64,000 bases of DNA, from NCBI RefSeq assembly GCF_003151255.1, contig NZ_CP029481.1:2418001-2482000 (forward strand), given 5' to 3'. The DNA is from Microvirga sp. 17 mud 1-3 (GTDB taxonomy: Bacteria; Pseudomonadota; Alphaproteobacteria; Rhizobiales; Beijerinckiaceae). The notes under the pieces were generated by a model. That model did no database searches. It saw only the letters and a list, made by a program, of their open reading frames with translations, and was not told where the DNA came from. This document shows, piece by piece, positions 10,161 through 18,561 of this stretch. The first letter of the stretch is position 1; the number at the start of each line of letters is the position of its first letter. The position numbers were made by a program, and so were the translations under genes.

Positions 10161-10496
10161 TCAGGCGGAAACCGCCTTGGACATCCAGCCCTCGTAGGGG
10201 CGCAGGGCCTCGGACGCGAGGGTGGAGTAGAACTCGTTCAGCTTGGCCGAATGGCTGACGAAGCCATCGTAGGACTTGCGGACGAAATCGGCATGGATCT
10301 CCATGACCTTGTCGGGGGTCCGGGCGCCGAGCAGCTGCTCGACGGCCGAAGAGCCGTGCTCGAATGTCTTCTTGGCAAGCTCCGCAGAGTCGACCGTGAG
10401 CGCCTGAGCGCCCTGCGACAGGGTGCCCAGTACCTTCACGGCGGCCTCGAATTGCTCCTGGCCGAGCTTCTGAATCTGGTCGAAAGGCTGGATCAT
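10161..10496 (-). CDS. phasin family protein
   Basis: A 111-residue all-helical protein with the phasin pattern: PFDQIQKLGQEQFEAAVKVL, an Ala-rich amphipathic middle and DFVRKSYDGFVSHSAKLNEFY. Phasins coat polyhydroxyalkanoate granules and regulate their size. There is no signal peptide or membrane helix. It is a single-gene unit: its own terminator lies downstream, GAGG lies ahead of ATG 10496, and a palindromic operator lies in the upstream region shared with the divergent carboxypeptidase gene. Confidence 0.88.
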   Translation of the reverse strand: MIQPFDQIQKLGQEQFEAAVKVLGTLSQGAQALTVDSAELAKKTFEHGSSAVEQLLGARTPDKVMEIHADFVRKSYDGFVSHSAKLNEFYSTLASEALRPYEGWMSKAVSA

Positions 10497-10562
10497 CTTG
10501 AACCTCAGCTGTTAACTTTTCGCTGGCGAAAAGCTCCGCCAGATGCGACAAATAGAAATATA

Positions 10563-10609
10563 TGCACCGCACAAAAAATGTCAATAGAAATTGTGCATCG
10601 CACAATTTC
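10563..10609 (-). promoter_or_regulatory. palindromic operator upstream of phasin, probable PhaR site
   Basis: A perfect palindrome has 10-bp arms GAAATTGTGC (10587-10596) and GCACAATTTC (10600-10609) around ATC. A weaker copy of its core, TGC-N3-GCA, lies at 10563-10571, with centres about 31 bases (three helical turns) apart. Known: PhaR repressors bind TGC/GCA-type palindromes before phasin genes in alphaproteobacteria. Inference: this is the PhaR operator. Confidence 0.6.
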
Positions 10610-10748
10610 GACTCCAAGGACCAGGCCTCGTTAACCCCCCCGTAACCGCATCCTCTTACGGTTCATGAGTGTGTTGCGCCGGCAACGATCTCCAAAAGGA
10701 GCGGTCGGCGTGGAGCCTGAGACCAGTGAAGACAGGGACGGTAACAGG

Positions 10749-12287
10749 ATGAACTCGGTTCGCGTTTGGGTTCGAAATCGGAAATGGGTAGCGCTGGTCG
10801 GAGTGGTCGCCTCCGTCGCCGTTGCGTTAAGCTCCCCGGCCGAAGCGGCCCGCCGCAAGTCCAAGGGCGGCGGCTACAGCCCCCCCTATGCGTCGATCGT
10901 TGTTGATGCCAAGACCGGCAAGATCCTCGACGGCGAGAACGTCGATGCTCCGCGGATTCCGGCTTCCATCACCAAGGTGATGACGCTCTATCTTCTCTTC
11001 GAGCAGCTGGAGCGCGGTAAGCTTCGCCTGGACACGCCCTTGGAAGTCTCGGCCTATGCGGCCGCCCAGGCCCCGACGAAGCTCGGCGTGCGCGCCGGCT
11101 CGACCATCGAGGTCGAGGACGCCATCAAGGCGATGGTCACCCTCTCGGCCAATGACGTCTCGGTGGTGGTCGCGGAGAACCTCGGCGGCTCCGAGGAGGC
11201 CTTTGCACGGCAGATGACCCGCAAGGCCCGGGAGCTCGGCATGAACTCCTCGACCTTCTATAATCCCCACGGCCTTCCTCATTCGCCGCCGAACATCACG
11301 ACGGCCCGCGACCTTTCGGTGCTTGGTCGCGCGATTCAGGACCGCTTTCCCAAGTATTTCTCCTATTTCCAGACCACGTCGTTCCAGTACGGCTCGCGTA
11401 CGATCCGTGGCCATAACCGCCTCCTCGGCCGTGTTGACGGCGTGGATGGGATCAAGACCGGCTATACGCGCCTCTCGGGCTTCAACCTGCTGACCTCCGT
11501 GAACACGCCGTCGCGCAGCATTGTCGCGGTGGTGCTCGGCGGACGCTCGGCCGCCCTGCGTGACAGGCAAATGGCTGCCCTGATCGAGGAGCAGCTGCCG
11601 CGGGCCTATGCAGGCGCTCGCACCACGCCTCCGGTGACCGAGACTGCGGCAGCCGCGCAGCCTGTGCCTCAGCCGGTGGTGGTTGCCGACGCCTCGCCGA
11701 CCCCGAGCGTGAGGATCGAAGCCAGTGCCGCTCCCGAGGTGGCCGCAGCACCGCCCCCGCCTGCCCGCAAGCCTCTGGACTTGAACAGCCTGCGTCCTGT
11801 CGTCGCCTCCGCGGCCGGGGCCAGCAGCACCACGACCCCCTCCTCCGGACCCAAGGTCCGCTGGCAGAAGGGTCCTCAGCCCCTTCCTCAGAACACCCAG
11901 GCCTATGCGGCCCTCGACACGGATGACGGCCCGTCCGACAAGGAAAAGGCTGCCCTCCTGGCCAAGATCGAGAGGGCAGCTCCGGCCGCCGCCGCTCCCT
12001 CGGCGCCTCCCCAGAAGACCGCCGCACGGCCGGCCACCACGGAATGGGTCATCCAGCTCGGCGCGACTGACGACGAGGACAAGGCCCGTGCGATGCTGGA
12101 GGCCGCCCGCGCCAAGTCCGGCCGGCTTCTCGCCAAGGCCTCGCCCTTCACCGAGAAGGTCGTCCAGAAGGGTAGCACCCTCTACCGGGCCCGTTTCTCC
12201 GGCTTCGACGAATCCGGTGACGCCGAGAAGGCCTGCAAGGCTCTCAAGAAGAACGGGTTTGCCTGTTTCGCAGCCCGCAGCTCCTGA
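10749..12287 (+). CDS. D-alanyl-D-alanine carboxypeptidase with C-terminal SPOR domain
   Basis: A 512-residue exported penicillin-binding protein. The N-terminal signal sequence reaches to about residue 36 (ends SSPAEAA). The peptidase S11 domain shows the serine motif SITK, the SAN triad motif (TLSAND) and the KTG box (IKTGYTRLSG). A long Pro/Ala-rich linker (about 290-420) leads to a C-terminal SPOR domain (about 430-510) that binds denuded glycans at the septum. ATG 10749 has AGG upstream and begins the signal peptide. Role: trimming peptidoglycan pentapeptides, probably at division sites. Confidence 0.93.
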   Translation: MNSVRVWVRNRKWVALVGVVASVAVALSSPAEAARRKSKGGGYSPPYASIVVDAKTGKILDGENVDAPRIPASITKVMTLYLLFEQLERGKLRLDTPLEVSAYAAAQAPTKLGVRAGSTIEVEDAIKAMVTLSANDVSVVVAENLGGSEEAFARQMTRKARELGMNSSTFYNPHGLPHSPPNITTARDLSVLGRAIQDRFPKYFSYFQTTSFQYGSRTIRGHNRLLGRVDGVDGIKTGYTRLSGFNLLTSVNTPSRSIVAVVLGGRSAALRDRQMAALIEEQLPRAYAGARTTPPVTETAAAAQPVPQPVVVADASPTPSVRIEASAAPEVAAAPPPPARKPLDLNSLRPVVASAAGASSTTTPSSGPKVRWQKGPQPLPQNTQAYAALDTDDGPSDKEKAALLAKIERAAPAAAAPSAPPQKTAARPATTEWVIQLGATDDEDKARAMLEAARAKSGRLLAKASPFTEKVVQKGSTLYRARFSGFDESGDAEKACKALKKNGFACFAARSS

Positions 12288-12399
12288 CGGAGCAGCTCAT
12301 CTCGTCCGCGGCGGTGCATGTATCGTACCGCCGCCCCGCCTACCGGATCGCGCGTGGAGTATCAGCGATGTCGGCTCAACAAGATCTCTCTGGCTTCGT

Positions 12400-13068
12400 T
12401 TACCCGCGCCGCCAGGTGCGCCGTCCCCCCTGGTCGGGATGGAGTTTCTTCATGAGCGTCCGATACGCATGTCGGATCTCATCGACGCTCGCGCCCGGCT
12501 GAAGCCCCAGGACCTGATAGGCTTCATCTTTCGACATCGCGCCCGTCTGCGCATGAGTGCGCGTCCGCGTGTCGCCATCGCGCTGAGCGTGTTCACGCCA
12601 GCCGGAAAACCGGCGGTCAAGATAAGCCTCTAGGAGCGCCACGCCTTCGGGATCGAAGGTGCAGCATTCCTCGTAAACCTTGCGAAGGCCCGATTGGTCG
12701 AGGTCTGACAGGCTGCGCCCCGCGTGGGACCCGGCCAGGACGGAGCCGCCGAGAGCCCCGGTCGCATGGTCGATTTCCATCTCGATCATGGCAGAACGGA
12801 TCCGCGAGAACCGGCCGTTCGATCTCCCGGCCCGCCGCCAGGGCAGAGCGGCGCCGTTCCACCAGCCGAGAGCCCAGGCACCGAACCCGCCAAGCAGTAG
12901 AGCCATATCGAAGCGCCCGCGCGCCGCCAGGAGCGCAGCTGCCCCGAGGGCCAGGATGCCACCGACGATCTTGACCGCCTTGGCAACCGCTGCAGCGTCG
13001 GTCCGCACGAAAACCTTGGCAAGCCACCAGACGAGGGCGGCGAGAGCAATCCCATAGAGCAGCATCAT
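12400..13068 (-). CDS. membrane-anchored J-domain protein, C-terminus frameshifted
   Basis: 222 residues as read: N-terminal membrane helices (about 1-75), a linker with MIEMEIDHATGALGGSVLAG, then a J-domain (SKDEAYQVLGLQPGAS) with intact HPD. After HPDQGG the frame leaves the family and stops at 12400. Adding one G to the six-G run (CCCCCC at 12425-12430 on this strand) restores TAHLAARVNEAREILLSRHR, the normal last J-domain helix, ending at 12362. So the gene is either truncated by a one-base deletion, slips at the run, or carries a sequencing error. J-domain proteins stimulate DnaK-type chaperones. Confidence 0.8.
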   Translation of the reverse strand: MMLLYGIALAALVWWLAKVFVRTDAAAVAKAVKIVGGILALGAAALLAARGRFDMALLLGGFGAWALGWWNGAALPWRRAGRSNGRFSRIRSAMIEMEIDHATGALGGSVLAGSHAGRSLSDLDQSGLRKVYEECCTFDPEGVALLEAYLDRRFSGWREHAQRDGDTRTRTHAQTGAMSKDEAYQVLGLQPGASVDEIRHAYRTLMKKLHPDQGGRRTWRRG

Positions 13069-13265
13069 GTTCTTCGTTCCCGCTCCTCATGTGGGCGGCG
13101 TCCGACCGGATGTAAATGACGAGTCAGGAGCCTCGCACAGCTTCCGGCGTTTCGGCCAGGGCCATGCGGCAATGAGAAGCTCGCTGAACCGGGTCGCCGT
13201 GTGGAGGCGTCCGCTACAGGCGAACGAAGACTTTCTTATCAGGCGGGATCAGTTCTTGCCGCTAC

Positions 13266-13375
13266 AGCATCGGACCCAAAAGTGGACCCACTTTTGGGAT
13301 CAATCCGATGCTTCTTCTCTGGGCTGGAGCATCGTTCGGGGCGGAAAACCGGGTCCACTTTTCCGCACGATGCTC
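13266..13375. repeat. double palindromic extragenic repeat
   Basis: Two large hairpins side by side. The first (13266-13312) has outer arms AGCATCGGA/TCCGATGCT and an inner palindrome CCCAAAAGTGG-AC-CCACTTTTGGG. The second (13327-13375) has outer arms GAGCATCGT/ACGATGCTC and inner arms GCGGAAAA/TTTTCCGC. Both carry related GTGGACC or GGTCCAC centres. I recognise this as a dispersed extragenic element of Rhizobiales genomes. It fills most of the gene-free stretch 13,069-13,455, in which I see nothing else. Confidence 0.75.
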
Positions 13376-13455
13376 TAGGGTGAAGTCTCACCACTTTTCC
13401 AGGCCGCAGGGTGAACACCAAACGAGTCTCTGTGCGCACCCTGCGGACAGCGGTC

Positions 13456-13812
13456 TTAATGGAGGAGGCGGACAGTGGTGAGCTGCTTCTCGCGCTCCCA
13501 GGCCTGAACGGCGATGCCGTTGATGCCCACGTCATGGAGGCGGTCGCTGAGATCGATGAAGTGTCGCTCCGTCGCTTCCACATCGAACTCGATCTGTTCG
13601 TCCTCCACATGCTCGATTTCGCACGCGGCAAAGCGCTCGTACGCAGCAGACATCTCCGCATAAGCGAAGGCTACGGGAAGGGTCCGGAAGATTGTGGAGA
13701 ACTCCTCGTCCAGGTCGCCGGTTTCCAGATCGCGCATTTGGACGAGATATCCATCCGCATGCTCACACACTTCATAACGCCAGTGCCGGCCTTCAGATGC
13801 GGTCAAAAGCAT
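13456..13812 (-). CDS. hypothetical protein (118 aa)
   Basis: An acidic, soluble protein of 118 residues beginning MLLTASEGRHWRYEV. ATG 13812 is chosen because GGAGG lies exactly 5 bases upstream; a GTG at 13824 would place that site inside the gene. There is no signal peptide, membrane helix or motif I recognise. The high acidic content (DLETGDLDEEFS) and GC-rich third positions match host genes. It is monocistronic between a repeat element and a small secreted-protein gene. Confidence 0.65.
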   Translation of the reverse strand: MLLTASEGRHWRYEVCEHADGYLVQMRDLETGDLDEEFSTIFRTLPVAFAYAEMSAAYERFAACEIEHVEDEQIEFDVEATERHFIDLSDRLHDVGINGIAVQAWEREKQLTTVRLLH

Positions 13813-13892
13813 CGCAACCTCCACTCAACCGAACTGCAAAGCCAATGCGAATCGCGGCTCTGCGGTTCCATGAGGGAGGCTGGGTCGAAAGA

Positions 13893-14180
13893 CTAATACC
13901 GGAAGCCTGCTTCGGCACGGACGCGGCCGCCGATTCGCACCTGCGTTCCGCTCCCGAGATCGATGAAGCCGTTTCCGCTTCGCAGGTGTTCCGGCGATCG
14001 GCTCGTGTCACGCTTCGCGGCTTCGGCCTGCTGGCATTCCGGCGGCACCTGAAGCGCCACGCCGGGCGGCGCCTTCGGCATGCGGCATTCCTTTGCAGCC
14101 GCCGGTGCATTGCCGGCCAGGGCGAGGATCGTCAGCGACCCGAGGGTGAAAGAAAGTCGTCCCAAGCCCGTCATCGTCAC
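13893..14180 (-). CDS. small secreted hypothetical protein
   Basis: A 95-residue protein with a signal peptide (GRLSFTLGSLTILALAGNA, cleavage probably near APAAA) and a short Pro/Gln-rich mature part with two Cys that could form a disulfide. The start is GTG 14180, which overlaps the DUF1489 stop as GTGA; ATG 14174 is the alternative. The coupling suggests coexpression with DUF1489. I do not recognise the family. Confidence 0.65.
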   Translation of the reverse strand: MTMTGLGRLSFTLGSLTILALAGNAPAAAKECRMPKAPPGVALQVPPECQQAEAAKRDTSRSPEHLRSGNGFIDLGSGTQVRIGGRVRAEAGFRY

Positions 14181-14614
14181 AGAAGCCCCAGTTCGGCCAG
14201 TTCACGGCGCATATCCTCCGGCATCGTAGCCAGGTCGCCTGCCCGGCTGTCAATGTCGCGGGGCGCTTCCTTGACCGCGAGATATCGCCAGCCCTGGAAG
14301 GGCCGATACGGCCGCGGCTCGACCGGCACGATCTTCGTTTCCAGAACGAGCCGGCAACGGCCGATCCCATCACTATCCGTGAACGGACGGATGTCGAGGA
14401 GCCTCTGCCGGCAAGCTACCTGCCCCCGAATGACCCAGTAAAGCGAGCCGCTGTCGAGCAGCTCCTCCATACGCTTGGGTACCATGCGGGTGGTGTGGGT
14501 CTGCTCGTAGTCGCGGCCCAGGCGCCGGTGATGCGCCCGGTTCTCCTCGATCCATTCCTCGAGATCCGAGATCGAATCGCAACCAACGCAGAGCTTGATC
14601 AGGTGAAGCGGCAT
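14177..14614 (-). CDS. DUF1489 family protein
   Basis: A 145-residue soluble protein with the DUF1489 hallmarks: start MPLHLIKLCVGCDSI, the His/Arg-rich THTTRMVPKR segment and FQGWRYLAVKEAPRDI near the C-terminus. The family is widespread and conserved in alphaproteobacteria, but its function is unknown. ATG 14614 begins directly at the conserved N-terminus. It precedes the small secreted-protein gene with a four-base overlap. Confidence 0.88.
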   Translation of the reverse strand: MPLHLIKLCVGCDSISDLEEWIEENRAHHRRLGRDYEQTHTTRMVPKRMEELLDSGSLYWVIRGQVACRQRLLDIRPFTDSDGIGRCRLVLETKIVPVEPRPYRPFQGWRYLAVKEAPRDIDSRAGDLATMPEDMRRELAELGLL

Positions 14615-14668
14615 AAGCCTATCGAACCATAAGGGCGCCGTGTCGAGAATCGGACGTGCCGCCGCATC

Positions 14669-16672
14669 CTACTCTTCCATCTTGAGAACGATGAGCCGTG
14701 CGCCCTCAGCCACCTGCATCCCTGGCTCGGCGGCGATCTCTTCCACCTCGCCGTCGGCAGGCGCCACAAGTGCATGCTCCATCTTCATGGCTTCGACGAT
14801 GGCGAGCCGCTGGCCCTTCCCCACACGCTCGCCCGGCTTCACGAACAACGCGACGAGCTTACCGTGCATAGGTGCCTTGACGGCATTGCTGCCATTGAGG
14901 TGCTCGAGATCCACGTTGAAGGGATCGTAGGGAGAGACGCGGGTCTGTCGGCCGGCGCGGACCACGATCACGCCCTCCTCGGTCGGCACGAGGCCGCGCA
15001 TGTCGGACGACAGGTAGTCGGAGACCATGCCCGAGGCCTTGCCGCCCCACGAGACGACCAGCTCCTCGTCCGTATGAGCATCGCCGGGTACGGGCCATTG
15101 CACGGCCACGTCGATCCGCTCACCGTCCACATCCACGGGCAAACCCTGTTCGCGCGCTCCGCCGAGTTGAAAGCCGTCTTGCTCGTCCCAGGGCGAGGAT
15201 GCCGAACCATTCCTCATGAGTGCATGATAGCCTCTTGCATCGAGCTCCATGTCGATGAGCTTCAGCACGCCGAGGCGGACCGCCTCCGCATCCACCCCGT
15301 GCGGGACAGCGCCGAGCGCATCGAGATTCCGGTCGATGAAACCCGTGTCGAACTGCCCTGCCCCGAACTGCGGCGCCTCGCAGAGCTTTTTCAGGAACGC
15401 CACATTGGTCTTCGGGCCGGCGACGAGGGTTTGCCCAAGCGCTTCAGCCAGTTTTTCCAGCGCCTCCCCGCGCGTCGGCGCGTGGGCGATGACTTTCGCG
15501 ATCATCGGATCGTAGAACGGCGTGACCTCGTCCCCGGCCTGCACGCCCGTATCTACGCGAAGCCCCTCATGTTCAGGAAAATCGAGCGCCCAGAGCTTGC
15601 CGGTCGAGGGCAGGAATTCCTTTTCGGGGTCTTCAGCATAAAGGCGTGCCTCGACCGCATGACCGTCGATCCCGAGATCACCCTGCCCGAAGGGCAACAC
15701 CTCGCCGGACGCGACGCGGAACTGCAGCTCCACGAGGTCGAGGCCGGTGATCGCCTCCGTGACCGGATGCTCCACCTGCAGGCGCGTATTCATTTCCATG
15801 AAATAGAAGCGGTCGGATCGAAGCCCTTCGCGCCCGTCGGCAATGAACTCCACCGTGCCGGCACCCACATAGCCGACCGCGCGCGCCGCCTCGACGGCGG
15901 CCTTGCCCATGACGGCGCGCATCTCGGGCGTCATGCCTGGAGCAGGAGCTTCCTCGATCACCTTCTGGTGGCGACGTTGCAGGGAGCAGTCACGCTCGAA
16001 GAGATGCACCACGTTGCCGTGCCGGTCGGCAAAAACCTGGATCTCGATATGGCGCGGCGAGAGCACATATTTCTCGACGAGGACGCGGGGATCACCAAAA
16101 GCGCTCGCAGCCTCCCGCTGCGCGCTTTCCAGGGCCGCCTCGAAATCGGCTGCGCGCTCAACCCGCTTCATGCCCTTGCCGCCGCCGCCCGCGACCGCCT
16201 TGATGAGTACCGGATAACCGATCTCGTCCGCCTTCAGGCGCAGGAAATCGGGCTCCTGCTGCGCCCCATGGTAACCCGGCACGACCGGAACGCCCGCCTG
16301 CTGCACCAGCGCCTTGGCGGCGTCCTTCAGGCCCATGGCGTTGATGGCGGATGCGGGCGGGCCGACAAACACAATGCCGGCCCCGGCGCAGGCCTCGGCG
16401 AACTCGGCCCGCTCGGATAGGAAGCCGTAGCCCGGATGGATGGACGCCGCGCCCGTTCGCTTGGCGACATTGATGATCCTGTCGATGCGCAGATAACTGT
16501 CCCGGGCCGGAGCCGGACCGATGAGATGCGCCTCGTCGGCCATCTGCACGAACAGCGCTCCGGCATCCGCCTCCGAATGGACCGCGATAGTCCGCATGCC
16601 GAGCCGCTGCGCTGTGCGGATGATGCGGCAGGCGATTTCGCCGCGATTGGCGATTAGGACGCTCTCGAGCAT
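14669..16672 (-). CDS. mccA: methylcrotonyl-CoA carboxylase alpha (biotin carboxylase) subunit, probable
   Basis: A 667-residue biotin-dependent acyl-CoA carboxylase alpha subunit. The biotin-carboxylase domain (about 1-445) has [16 protein letters not shown], the glycine-rich ATP loop [12 protein letters not shown], and [15 protein letters not shown] linker/BT domain and a C-terminal biotinyl domain follow, with the biotinylated Lys in [10 protein letters not shown]. It resembles MccA of leucine degradation more than propionyl-CoA carboxylase alpha (for example [17 protein letters not shown]), but the call between these is tentative because no beta-subunit gene is adjacent. ATG 16672 has GGAGAG upstream. 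Confidence 0.85.
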   Translation of the reverse strand: MLESVLIANRGEIACRIIRTAQRLGMRTIAVHSEADAGALFVQMADEAHLIGPAPARDSYLRIDRIINVAKRTGAASIHPGYGFLSERAEFAEACAGAGIVFVGPPASAINAMGLKDAAKALVQQAGVPVVPGYHGAQQEPDFLRLKADEIGYPVLIKAVAGGGGKGMKRVERAADFEAALESAQREAASAFGDPRVLVEKYVLSPRHIEIQVFADRHGNVVHLFERDCSLQRRHQKVIEEAPAPGMTPEMRAVMGKAAVEAARAVGYVGAGTVEFIADGREGLRSDRFYFMEMNTRLQVEHPVTEAITGLDLVELQFRVASGEVLPFGQGDLGIDGHAVEARLYAEDPEKEFLPSTGKLWALDFPEHEGLRVDTGVQAGDEVTPFYDPMIAKVIAHAPTRGEALEKLAEALGQTLVAGPKTNVAFLKKLCEAPQFGAGQFDTGFIDRNLDALGAVPHGVDAEAVRLGVLKLIDMELDARGYHALMRNGSASSPWDEQDGFQLGGAREQGLPVDVDGERIDVAVQWPVPGDAHTDEELVVSWGGKASGMVSDYLSSDMRGLVPTEEGVIVVRAGRQTRVSPYDPFNVDLEHLNGSNAVKAPMHGKLVALFVKPGERVGKGQRLAIVEAMKMEHALVAPADGEVEEIAAEPGMQVAEGARLIVLKMEE

Positions 16673-16928
16673 GGACACTCTCCACATCGCGGGCCGGGCC
16701 CGTTTATGCCATCACCTAGAGCAAACCCGGCGGCGCTTGTCACGCCCCGAAGAGGCACGGTGCGGCCCACCTCCCCGCCCCCGGAGAGCTGCAGATCTGG
16801 CCAGGGAGCCTCCGGTTTTCGTTTGGTCAGATCCCAACATGACCAGTTTCACGGACGTTCTCTTCAAGAATCATGGCTCTCCCAGAAAAAGCCCCTTGTC
16901 GGGAACAGGAATGCCCGCTAGCTTTTTA

Positions 16929-16947
16929 TTGCAACTAATTCGCAACT
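16929..16947 (+). promoter_or_regulatory. candidate Mn-responsive operator before mntH
   Basis: TTGCAACTAATTCGCAA (16929-16945) is an imperfect inverted repeat (TTGC...GCAA). It also contains GCAACT twice, one helical turn apart (16931-16936 and 16942-16947). It lies 15-33 bases before the mntH start. Known: alphaproteobacterial mntH is repressed by Mur/Fur-type or MntR proteins at TGCAA-type elements. Assigning this site to such a repressor is inference. Confidence 0.45.
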
Positions 16948-16961
16948 GCAGAAAGAAACAG

Positions 16962-18308
16962 ATGGACGCCCAGCGCCCCTCCTCCCTCGCTTCCGATAGC
17001 GGCTGGCGCCGTGAGCGGCTCGTGCCTCCCCTGCCGGAGGTAAGCCGTTCGATCGCAGTGCGTCCGGGCTCCAAGTGGCGCCGTGCAGCGGCTTTCCTCG
17101 GGCCGGGCTACCTCGTCGCCGTCGGCTACATGGATCCGGGCAACTGGGCCACCTCCTTGGCTGGCGGCTCGAAATACGGCTACGCCCTTCTCTCAGTCGC
17201 GCTCATCTCCAACATCATGGCAATCCTGCTCCAGGCCCTGTGCGCGCGGCTCGCCATTGCGTCAGGACGGGATCTCGCCCAGGCGTGCCACGATGCCTAT
17301 CCGAAGCCGGTCTCCTGGGTTCTCTGGGCTCTGGCCGAGCTGGCGATTTGCGCCACCGACCTCGCTGAGGTCATCGGCACCGCCATCGGCCTCAACTTGC
17401 TCTTCGGGCTTCCGCTCGAGGCGGGCGTGGTCGTCACGGCGCTCGACGTATTCCTTATCCTTTATCTTCAGAATCTCGGCTTCCGCTGGGTCGAGGCCTT
17501 CGTCATCGCCCTGCTCGGCGTGATCGCCCTGTGCTTCGGCATCCAGATCGCCCTGGCGGATCCCGAATGGGGCGGTGTTCTGCGCGGGTTCGTCCCTACC
17601 ACGGACATCGTCACCAACCCGGATATGCTCTATCTCGCCCTCGGCATCCTGGGTGCGACCGTGATGCCCCATAACCTCTACCTGCATTCGGGCATCGTCC
17701 AGACACGGGCCTATGGCGACAGCCTGCCGGAGAAGCGGGAGGCGCTTCGCTATGCGACGCTGGATTCCACTATCGCGCTTATGTTTGCCCTGACGATCAA
17801 TGCCTCCCTACTGATCCTCGCGGCTGCGGCCTTTCATAAGACGGGGCGGACCGAGATTGCCGAGATCGGCGAGGCACATACCCTGCTCGAACCGCTCCTA
17901 GGCGCTGCCATCGCGCCCACCCTGTTCGGAATCGCCCTGCTCTGCTGCGGCCTGAACTCCACCGTTACGGCGACCATGGCCGGCCAGATCGTCATGGAGG
18001 GTTTCATCGACTTCCGGATGCCCCCCTGGCTGCGCCGCCTCATCACCCGCGGCATCGCCATCGTCCCAGCCGCTGCCGTCACCATCGCCTATGGAGAAAG
18101 CGGCACGGCCAGGCTCCTGATCCTGAGCCAGGTGGTTTTGAGCCTCCAGTTGCCCTTCGCGGTCATCCCCCTGGTGGCCTTCACGGCCTCACGGCGCAAG
18201 ATGGGCGCCCTCGTGGCCCCCCGCTGGCTCACCGCCGTCTCGGTTCTGATCGCAGCCGTGATCGTCGTGCTGAACATGAAGTTGCTGGTGGATTTCGTGC
18301 TGGAGTAA
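16962..18308 (+). CDS. mntH: Nramp-family divalent metal:proton symporter MntH
   Basis: A 448-residue polytopic protein with about 11 membrane helices. It has the Nramp metal-site motif DPGNWAT in helix 1 and MPHNLYLHS in helix 6, both characteristic of Mn2+ importers, and the GQIVMEGF signature late in the chain. It imports Mn2+ (and Fe2+) using the proton gradient. ATG 16962 begins just before the family N-terminus, although the frame is open further upstream. A candidate metal-responsive operator lies immediately upstream and an extragenic repeat downstream. Confidence 0.95.
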   Translation: MDAQRPSSLASDSGWRRERLVPPLPEVSRSIAVRPGSKWRRAAAFLGPGYLVAVGYMDPGNWATSLAGGSKYGYALLSVALISNIMAILLQALCARLAIASGRDLAQACHDAYPKPVSWVLWALAELAICATDLAEVIGTAIGLNLLFGLPLEAGVVVTALDVFLILYLQNLGFRWVEAFVIALLGVIALCFGIQIALADPEWGGVLRGFVPTTDIVTNPDMLYLALGILGATVMPHNLYLHSGIVQTRAYGDSLPEKREALRYATLDSTIALMFALTINASLLILAAAAFHKTGRTEIAEIGEAHTLLEPLLGAAIAPTLFGIALLCCGLNSTVTATMAGQIVMEGFIDFRMPPWLRRLITRGIAIVPAAAVTIAYGESGTARLLILSQVVLSLQLPFAVIPLVAFTASRRKMGALVAPRWLTAVSVLIAAVIVVLNMKLLVDFVLE

Positions 18309-18327
18309 GCGGCAGCCGGGAGAGAGC

Positions 18328-18476
18328 CACCGTCATTCCGGGGCGCCGATGGCGAGCCCGGAACCCACAAACACCAGCGTTTCAGAACAATACATCGCGA
18401 TAGCCGCAGCTCCCTTTTCTGAACTGTCAGCGGTTATGGGTTCCGGGCTCCGCTGCGCCGACCCGGAATGACGGTG
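18328..18476. repeat. 149-bp palindromic extragenic repeat
   Basis: A long imperfect palindrome. Its outer arms are CACCGTCATTCCGGG at the left end and CCCGGAATGACGGTG at the right end. Its inner arms are AGCCCGGAACCCA and TGGGTTCCGGGCT, with an unpaired centre of about 65 bases. This type (GTCATTCCGGG ends) is a dispersed element of Rhizobiales genomes. It lies between the 3' ends of mntH and valS. Confidence 0.75.
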
Positions 18477-18510
18477 TATGATCTTCCGACCTTGGCACTC
18501 AGAAACGCAA

Positions 18511-18533
18511 ATCCCCGGGACGAGCCCGGGGAT
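18511..18533 (-). repeat. short GC palindrome, copy 1, possible valS terminator
   Basis: Stem ATCCCCGGG/CCCGGGGAT with a 5-base loop ACGAG. A second copy with loop ACAAG lies at 28059-28081. Both sit just past a reverse-strand operon. Read on the reverse strand, this copy is followed by TTGCGTTTC, so it may work as a weak terminator for valS, which ends 29 bases away. Confidence 0.6.
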
Positions 18534-18561
18534 GATACGAGACAACGGCTGAGAAACAACC

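Noticed and set aside
14774..16420. A 548-residue forward frame
   Set aside because: Antisense to the biotin carboxylase gene; His/Arg/Leu-rich with no domain.
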